Shown here one piece after another: positions 43,616 through 48,343 of a DNA stretch of 48,343 nucleotides. The notes beneath the pieces were generated by a model, which made no database searches, was not told the DNA's origin, and was given only the letters and a program-made list of their open reading frames with translations. The position numbers and the translations under genes were made by a program. The first letter of the stretch is position 1. Each line of letters opens with the position of its first letter. The DNA is from Akkermansiaceae bacterium UBA956. Its GTDB lineage: Bacteria > Verrucomicrobiota > Verrucomicrobiia > Verrucomicrobiales > Akkermansiaceae. The stretch spans positions 1 to 48,343 of the forward strand of contig DBCO01000012.1 in the NCBI GenBank assembly GCA_002293145.1, given 5' to 3'.

Positions 43616-45616
43616 TTACAACACTTTACGCAAAACTAAGCCAGTATAACTGGGCGCATACAATAACAATTTCCCGAAATTGCCATTCTCCGCCGCCACC
43701 GTGAATCGTTGATCGGCAGCCACTCTGTCATGTCCACCAAATTGCGCCGCATCCGTGTCCAGCACCAATTGCCACACTCCACTCTCGACCCACACCGGCC
43801 AATCCCGGAAGGATTGCGTCCCATGAAAATTCAGTATAAAAAGCAAATCTCCGCGTTTCCACGCGAGTGTTTTATCATCGTTGTGCTCACTCACATGCTC
43901 CGGCTTTGCGTCAAACCATTTAGGCTCCCGCAGCAGTTGCATCATCGCCCCATCAAAGTCTCCAACCCCTTTGTAACGTAGGTCTTCGCGATCTCGTAAG
44001 CTCCACTGACGCCGCGCATGTTGGTAGCTCCAGCCATTGCCCTCACGAGGGAAATCAATCCATTCAGGATGGCCAAACTCATTACCCATGAAATTCAAGT
44101 ATCCATGCCCTGCCGTACCTAGCGTCGCTAACCGTGCCATCTTGTGCAATGCTACTGCACGCTCCGCCCGCAGGTCGCCGGAAGTTTTTCCCATCCCATT
44201 GTAGATTGAAGCATCTGCCATCGCAAAAAGAAAGGACTTGCCGCCGACCATCGCCTGATCATGGCTTTCTACATAGGAAATGATCCGCTCATCGGCGCGA
44301 CGATTGGTCAATTCCCCCCACATCCAGCCCATGAGCCAATCTTCCTCACGCATGTCTTCCACACACTTGAACCACATGTCCGGCACACCCATAGCCAAGC
44401 GATAGTGAAATCCACAACCGCCCTGTTTGCGCGGCGCACACAACCCCGGCATGCCACTCACATCCTCCGCGATCGCCATGCTCTGCGGCTTCCATTCATC
44501 CATCAAGCGCGTCGCTAAGGTGAGATAATCGATCGCATCCTCATCAGTCCGACCATGAAAATAATCACCATACCCGCCAAAGCCCGCACCAAATCCATGA
44601 TCGCGATACAACATTGAGGTCACTCCATCAAAACGGAATCCATCAAATTGATATTCCTCCAGCCAATAGCGGATGTTCGATAGCAAAAAGTGCCGCACCT
44701 GCGGTTTTGCATAATCAAAACACCGCGAATCCCAGACCTCATGGTAGCCGCGTTCACCGTCGTGAAAAAATTGATACGGCGTGCCATCGTAGTGCGAGAT
44801 TCCCTCGACCGCATTGCGCACCGCATGCGAGTGCACTAAATCCATGATCACACGCAAGCCCATGCCATGCGCGGCATCCACTAGCTCCTTCAGTTCATTC
44901 GGCGTGCCGAATCGCGATGATGGCGCGAAAAATGAACCGACATGATAGCCAAACGATCCATAGTAGGGATGCTCCTGCACCGCCATCAACTGCAAGGTAT
45001 TGTAACCAGCGCCGACGATGCGCGGCAGCATGTGCTCGCGGAATTCCGACCAAGTGGCGATTCCTGCCGCCTCCGATGACATCCCCACGTGAGCTTCATA
45101 AATGATCGGCGGAAGACAGTTCGCTGGCGTCGTGTTTTTCCAAACATGCGGGATTTCCTCCCACACTTGTGCCGAAAAAATATTCGTTGTGGGATCTTGC
45201 ACCACGCGTCGGCCCCAAGCCGGCAATCGCTCGCCTTGACCACCTGGCCAATGCATTTTTAGCCGATAATGTTGCCCGTGCTGCAATGCTTCTGAAGGCA
45301 ATACCAATTCCCAACAGCCACTGCCCTGCGCTTGCGCGAAAAATTCTCCACGCTCCTGCCAATCCGAAAAATCACCCACCAGCACCAAAGCCGTAGCATT
45401 CGGCGCCCAATCGCGATACACCCACCAGCCGTCCGCTCGCCGATGCAAGCCAAAGTGCTTATGCCCCTGCGCAAAGTCCGCCAAATTGCCGCCAATCTCG
45501 CGCACGATGCCTGTAATCCGCTCGCCGCGCTCCACAAACACCCCACGCCACGGCTCCAGCCAGGCATCTTGGGAAAAATCATCAACCGGTGCTCCCGCGC
45601 GTTTCATAACTGACAT
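43616..45616 (-). CDS. glgB: 1,4-alpha-glucan branching enzyme, eukaryote-like GH13 type
   Basis: Makes alpha-1,6 branches in glycogen. An N-terminal CBM48 module (HFGLHRRADGWWVYRDWAPNATALVLVGDFSDWQ) is followed by the GH13 barrel: VIMDLVHSHAVRN (region I), FDGFRFDGVTSM with the nucleophile Asp (region II), MAIAEDVSGMPG with the acid Glu (region III) and YVESHDQAMVGGKS with the stabilising Asp (region IV). YGSFGYHVGSFFAPSSRFGTPNEL and GYLNFMGNEFGHPEW match the eukaryotic/GH13_8 subfamily rather than the usual bacterial GlgB. At 666 residues from 45616 it is full length. No other glycogen gene is adjacent. Confidence 0.93.
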   Translation of the reverse strand: MSVMKRAGAPVDDFSQDAWLEPWRGVFVERGERITGIVREIGGNLADFAQGHKHFGLHRRADGWWVYRDWAPNATALVLVGDFSDWQERGEFFAQAQGSGCWELVLPSEALQHGQHYRLKMHWPGGQGERLPAWGRRVVQDPTTNIFSAQVWEEIPHVWKNTTPANCLPPIIYEAHVGMSSEAAGIATWSEFREHMLPRIVGAGYNTLQLMAVQEHPYYGSFGYHVGSFFAPSSRFGTPNELKELVDAAHGMGLRVIMDLVHSHAVRNAVEGISHYDGTPYQFFHDGERGYHEVWDSRCFDYAKPQVRHFLLSNIRYWLEEYQFDGFRFDGVTSMLYRDHGFGAGFGGYGDYFHGRTDEDAIDYLTLATRLMDEWKPQSMAIAEDVSGMPGLCAPRKQGGCGFHYRLAMGVPDMWFKCVEDMREEDWLMGWMWGELTNRRADERIISYVESHDQAMVGGKSFLFAMADASIYNGMGKTSGDLRAERAVALHKMARLATLGTAGHGYLNFMGNEFGHPEWIDFPREGNGWSYQHARRQWSLRDREDLRYKGVGDFDGAMMQLLREPKWFDAKPEHVSEHNDDKTLAWKRGDLLFILNFHGTQSFRDWPVWVESGVWQLVLDTDAAQFGGHDRVAADQRFTVAAENGNFGKLLLYAPSYTGLVLRKVL

Positions 45617-45714
45617 CCTACCAGCCCCCACCTCAAACCACAATCAAAACCACCAGCATACTCCGCATTCGCCCTGAGCGCACTTTTTTCTTTTTTTGTT
45701 ACTTTTTTCTTGTC

Positions 45715-45737
45715 TTATTGAGATTCAATCTCAATAA
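45715..45737 (+). promoter_or_regulatory. Perfect 23-bp palindrome, Fur-box-like
   Basis: Half-site TTATTGAGATT (45715-45725), central C, then its exact complement AATCTCAATAA (45727-45737). It ends 10 bases before the ATG of the TonB-dependent receptor. The TGAGATT/AATCTCA core matches the 7-1-7 form of Fur boxes. A Fur-family gene is present at 25.0-25.5 kb. Iron repression of the receptor is the likely role. Confidence 0.75.
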
Positions 45738-45747
45738 TAACCTCGAC

Positions 45748-47859
45748 ATGCGAAATTATTTACTCCTTTATCCCATCGTCCCCCCCCTTATATTTGGTGC
45801 GGCTTTGCTGCATGCTCAGGAAACCAATGCGACTCAGGCCACGGAAAATCTCGATGCCGTCGTCGTCACCGCAGAGTCGGAGTCGGACGGAAGCATCCAG
45901 GATCCTTGGCTGCCAGCCATTACGGGCACTTCGATTTTTGCAGGGAAAAAAACTGCGGTGTTGGATTTCGATAAGCAACCTCGCATCGTCGGCAACAATT
46001 ACCGCCAAGCCTTGAATCAGACGCCGAGTTTGTTGCTCAGCGAGGAATCAACACCGTTGGTCAGCATCGGCTACCGCGGGCTCAATCCGCATCGCGCACA
46101 ATTTACGCAAATGCTACGCGATGGCTTGCCCCTCCATGCGGATCAATTCGGCTACCCCGAGGCCTATTACACCCCGCCGCTCGATACCGTGGATCGCATC
46201 GAATTCCTCCACGGTGGAGCCTCGCTGCAATACGGCCCACAGCCTGGTGGCTCGCTCAATTATATCACCCACCGCCCGCGCACTGACAAGGAATTTTCTC
46301 TGCGCAGCCAGCACGTGGTCGGCAGCGATGATCTTTACTCGACCTTCACCTCCGCCGATGGCACGGTTGGTAAGCTCGGCTACTATGCTTATTTCAACCA
46401 CCGCCAGTCCGATGGTTTCCGCAGCGCCAACAGTGATTACGATTTCAACAATGGTTCGATCAAATTGGTCTACTCGCTCGATAACGGCGGCAATTTGATT
46501 TTTTCGTTGGATAACTACGAAGAAACCCACGGCGAGCCTGGTGGCTTGACGCGGGCGGATTTCCTCGCTGGCAGCAGAAAAGCGACGCGTCTTTATGACA
46601 ATATGACCATTAAGCGCGACTCGGCGACCCTGAGCTACGAGGTCGAACCAACACCCGAATCCTTTTTCACCGCTAGTCTGTGGTGGTCGGATTACACCCG
46701 CTACAGCGAGCGCCAACGCGGCGGTGGCTTCGGCACCTTGCCAGCAGGCCCAAGCTCCACCAGTAATACCATCGAAGATCAAAACTTCGAGACACTCGGC
46801 TGCGATGCCCGCTATCGCCTCAACTGGGGCGGCGAAAATGCGCACTCTTTCAGCAGCGGCGTGCAACTCTACCATTCCGATTCCCCACGCAAAGACTACC
46901 GCGGTGCCACTGCCAATGCTCATAGCGGGGCTTTGCGCAACTACTCGGAGCGTGAAGTGTTCTACGCCCCCGTGTTTGTCGAAAATCGCTTACGTTTCGG
47001 AAAATTCTCGATCACTCCTGGTCTGCGCGTCGAGAACTCGTGGCAAGAGGTTCAGGAAAAAGTCAACGCCGACAAAACAGGCGCAGGCACACCACTCGGC
47101 GACAAAGATGACCAAGCGACTGTCGTGCTTGGCGGCCTCGGTCTCGAATACGAAATCGCCCCCGGTTCGGCATTTTATGCAAACATTTCCCAAAGCTATC
47201 GTCCCGCCATTTTCACCGAAGCCGTGCCTACGGGCGGCCTTACTATTGTCAACGATGACCTCGAAGAAGGGAAATCGTTAGAATGCGAAATCGGCTATCG
47301 CGCCCATCCCAACGATTGGCTTTCGGTAGACACCAGCGTCTTCCTTTTGCAATTCCTGGATCAAATCGGCACCGTTGCCAATTCGTTAGAAAACGTCGGT
47401 GATAGCGAGCACAAAGGCATCGATGTTTCCACCAGCATCGATCTGCTCACTCTCGTCAAAGGAGCTAAGGCCGACAACACGCTGGAGTGGTTTTTCAACG
47501 CGACCCTACTTGATGCCGAGTTCATCAAAGGACCACGCAAGGGAAATCAACCGCAGTATGCTGCCGATTTCATCTTGCGCAGCGGTCTCACCTACACCCA
47601 TGGTGATAAAGGAAAAGTCACGCTGAGCAGCACCTGGGTGGACGATCATTTCGCAGATGACGGCAACACTGCAAACTATGCTGTGCCCGCCTACCACGTT
47701 TGGGACCTCACCGCTGAATACAAGATTCACGAAAACCTGCGATTGCTCGCCGGCGTGAACAACTTGTTCGATGAAGACTACTACGCGCGCGTTCGCGCCG
47801 ATGGAATCGATCCTACAAACGGTCGCAATTTCTACATCGGCGCGTCGTTAGAATTCTGA
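45748..47859 (+). CDS. TonB-dependent siderophore-type outer membrane receptor
   Basis: A signal peptide (MRNYLLLYPIVPPLIFGAALLHAQ) is followed by a TonB-box-like ENLDAVVVTAES. The plug domain has RQALNQTPSLLLSEESTPLVSIGYRGLNPHRAQFTQMLRDGLPL and VDRIEFLHGGASLQYGPQPGGSLNYIT. A 22-strand barrel ends in NLFDEDYYARVRADGIDPTNGRNFYIGASLEF with the C-terminal Phe. At 703 residues it resembles FecA-type Fe(III) carrier receptors. The ligand is not deducible. The upstream palindrome suggests iron control. It is a single gene with no TonB or ABC importer nearby. Confidence 0.92.
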   Translation: MRNYLLLYPIVPPLIFGAALLHAQETNATQATENLDAVVVTAESESDGSIQDPWLPAITGTSIFAGKKTAVLDFDKQPRIVGNNYRQALNQTPSLLLSEESTPLVSIGYRGLNPHRAQFTQMLRDGLPLHADQFGYPEAYYTPPLDTVDRIEFLHGGASLQYGPQPGGSLNYITHRPRTDKEFSLRSQHVVGSDDLYSTFTSADGTVGKLGYYAYFNHRQSDGFRSANSDYDFNNGSIKLVYSLDNGGNLIFSLDNYEETHGEPGGLTRADFLAGSRKATRLYDNMTIKRDSATLSYEVEPTPESFFTASLWWSDYTRYSERQRGGGFGTLPAGPSSTSNTIEDQNFETLGCDARYRLNWGGENAHSFSSGVQLYHSDSPRKDYRGATANAHSGALRNYSEREVFYAPVFVENRLRFGKFSITPGLRVENSWQEVQEKVNADKTGAGTPLGDKDDQATVVLGGLGLEYEIAPGSAFYANISQSYRPAIFTEAVPTGGLTIVNDDLEEGKSLECEIGYRAHPNDWLSVDTSVFLLQFLDQIGTVANSLENVGDSEHKGIDVSTSIDLLTLVKGAKADNTLEWFFNATLLDAEFIKGPRKGNQPQYAADFILRSGLTYTHGDKGKVTLSSTWVDDHFADDGNTANYAVPAYHVWDLTAEYKIHENLRLLAGVNNLFDEDYYARVRADGIDPTNGRNFYIGASLEF

Positions 47860-47886
47860 TTCTTTGACTCCCATTTGTAATATGAG

Positions 47887-47909
47887 CAGCCACGGAGAAT
47901 TACTGTGGC
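47887..47909 (+). terminator. Probable terminator of the TonB receptor gene
   Basis: AGCCACGG and CTGTGGCT form an 8-bp hairpin (one G.T) with a 7-nt loop, 27 bases after the stop. The following sequence ACTTTGTTTG is only moderately T-rich. Confidence 0.45.
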
Positions 47910-48019
47910 TACTTTGTTTGCCAAAACACACATCATCAAGCGCCTAGAATTACCAGATATTCTTGCCACTCTTCCTCTTCTCTGCATGGGAATACTGCGC
48001 TTGATCATGCCCGAAAACC

Positions 48020-48238
48020 ATGAAATCGGTCTATTTTCTCTTGGCTTTCCTGTTAGATTCTGCTTTGCTCGCAGCAGAAAACCCTCGAACATCCTCCCAA
48101 TTATGGCAGATGATCTCGGCTATGGCGGTATCTCTTACGCCTGCAATGGCAGCACCACCATCAAGACGACGCACATTGACGCACATTGATCAACTCGCGG
48201 CCGAGGGTATCCGCTTCACCAGCGGCTATCAATTTTGT
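48020..48238 (+). pseudogene. Broken N-terminal fragment of a sulfatase gene
   Basis: Three frames must be joined. MKSVYFLLAFLLDSALLAAENP is a signal peptide; after a frame change comes NILPIMADDLGYGGISYACNG, the metal-binding start of sulfatases; then THIDAH stops and the third frame continues HIDQLAAEGIRFTSGYQFC. The last shift is explained by a 10-nt tandem duplication CGCACATTGA (48170-48189). The sequence ends at the cysteine that begins the CxPxR formylglycine motif; P and R are gone, replaced by a repeat linked to a RAYT gene. The gene cannot make an enzyme. Confidence 0.85.
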
Positions 48239-48248
48239 AAGAAACCAA

Positions 48249-48279
48249 TTCTACAAAGGGACAGACCTTTTGTAGAGAA
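48249..48279. repeat. REP-like hairpin upstream of RAYT copy 2
   Basis: TTCTACAAAGG (48249-48259) and CCTTTTGTAGAGAA (48266-48279) pair with one bulge around the loop GACAGA; the loop side includes GGGACAG (48258-48264). It directly follows the sulfatase fragment and precedes the second transposase by 54 bases. Confidence 0.65.
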
Positions 48280-48318
48280 TTTTCTTGCCATATTGGATTG
48301 ACTCTTTAGAATGTGGCG

Positions 48319-48343
48319 GTGAGAAAGGCACGTTGGTTGGCTC
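48319..48343 (+). mobile_element. REP-associated tyrosine transposase (RAYT), copy 2, 5' end only
   Basis: From the GTG at 48319 the eight visible codons read VRKARWLA, against MRHARWLA at the start of copy 1. From GGGACAG to the start codon there are 54 bases in both copies, and TTTTCTTGC is in the same place in both leaders. An alternative in-frame GTG lies at 48313. The rest is beyond the window. The call rests on this match to copy 1. Confidence 0.7.

Noticed and set aside
47905..48189. Intact 94-residue protein at the sulfatase remnant
   Set aside because: The frame contains only part of a sulfatase start and its signal peptide is in another frame; it is a pseudogene piece.

Overview
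The window looks like a chromosomal segment of a Verrucomicrobiota bacterium, probably of the Verrucomicrobiaceae/Akkermansiaceae type. This is inferred from the gene content (a DUF2851 protein, an FG-GAP/VCBS protein, a eukaryote-type GH13 branching enzyme, an mraZ-led division/cell-wall cluster), the weak or absent Shine-Dalgarno sequences and the REP-like intergenic repeats. No marker gene fixes the taxon. The Gram-negative cell plan is supported by several lipoboxes, a TonB-dependent receptor and a MurE with the meso-DAP motif DNPR.

Layout. 1-8.5 kb: a rhodanese lipoprotein, divergent from dnaX-ybaB, a CAP-domain protein, a UbiA-type prenyltransferase followed by galactokinase, a YhaM-like OB/HD exonuclease and a secreted FG-GAP protein. 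8.5-16.6 kb: mnmA, a ParA-type ATPase coupled to a roadblock-like protein, a DUF255-like lipoprotein, hisB-hisH with an RlmM-like methyltransferase, and a hicBA toxin-antitoxin pair. 16.6-25.5 kb: proS, tRNA-Arg(CCG) with a truncated glutamate dehydrogenase just behind it, thyA-folA, DUF2851-dprA, a REP-associated tyrosine transposase (RAYT) with a 15-nt tandem array that interrupts a GIY-YIG gene, initiator tRNA, and trpA-fur. 25.9-38 kb: an aquaporin and then, on the minus strand, an ordered division/peptidoglycan cluster mraZ-rsmH-ftsL-like-ftsI-murE-murF-mraY-murD-LysM-ftsW. 38-48.3 kb: a membrane protein, an ABC-F ATPase, pyrE-(unknown, kinase-like)-carbonic anhydrase, two tiny lipoproteins, glgB, a TonB receptor behind a perfect Fur-box-like palindrome, a wrecked sulfatase gene, and the first codons of a second RAYT at the window edge.

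Most genes are housekeeping. The unusual signal lies in the mobile and repetitive layer. Two RAYT transposases share the same 54-nt leader between a GGGACAG motif and the start codon, and each sits next to a truncated gene (GIY-YIG, sulfatase). REP-like hairpins also occur in front of rsmH, where one copy has a 17-C run exactly in place of its second hairpin arm. That run falls inside the apparent 5' end of rsmH and is either a slippage-prone tract or a sequencing artefact.
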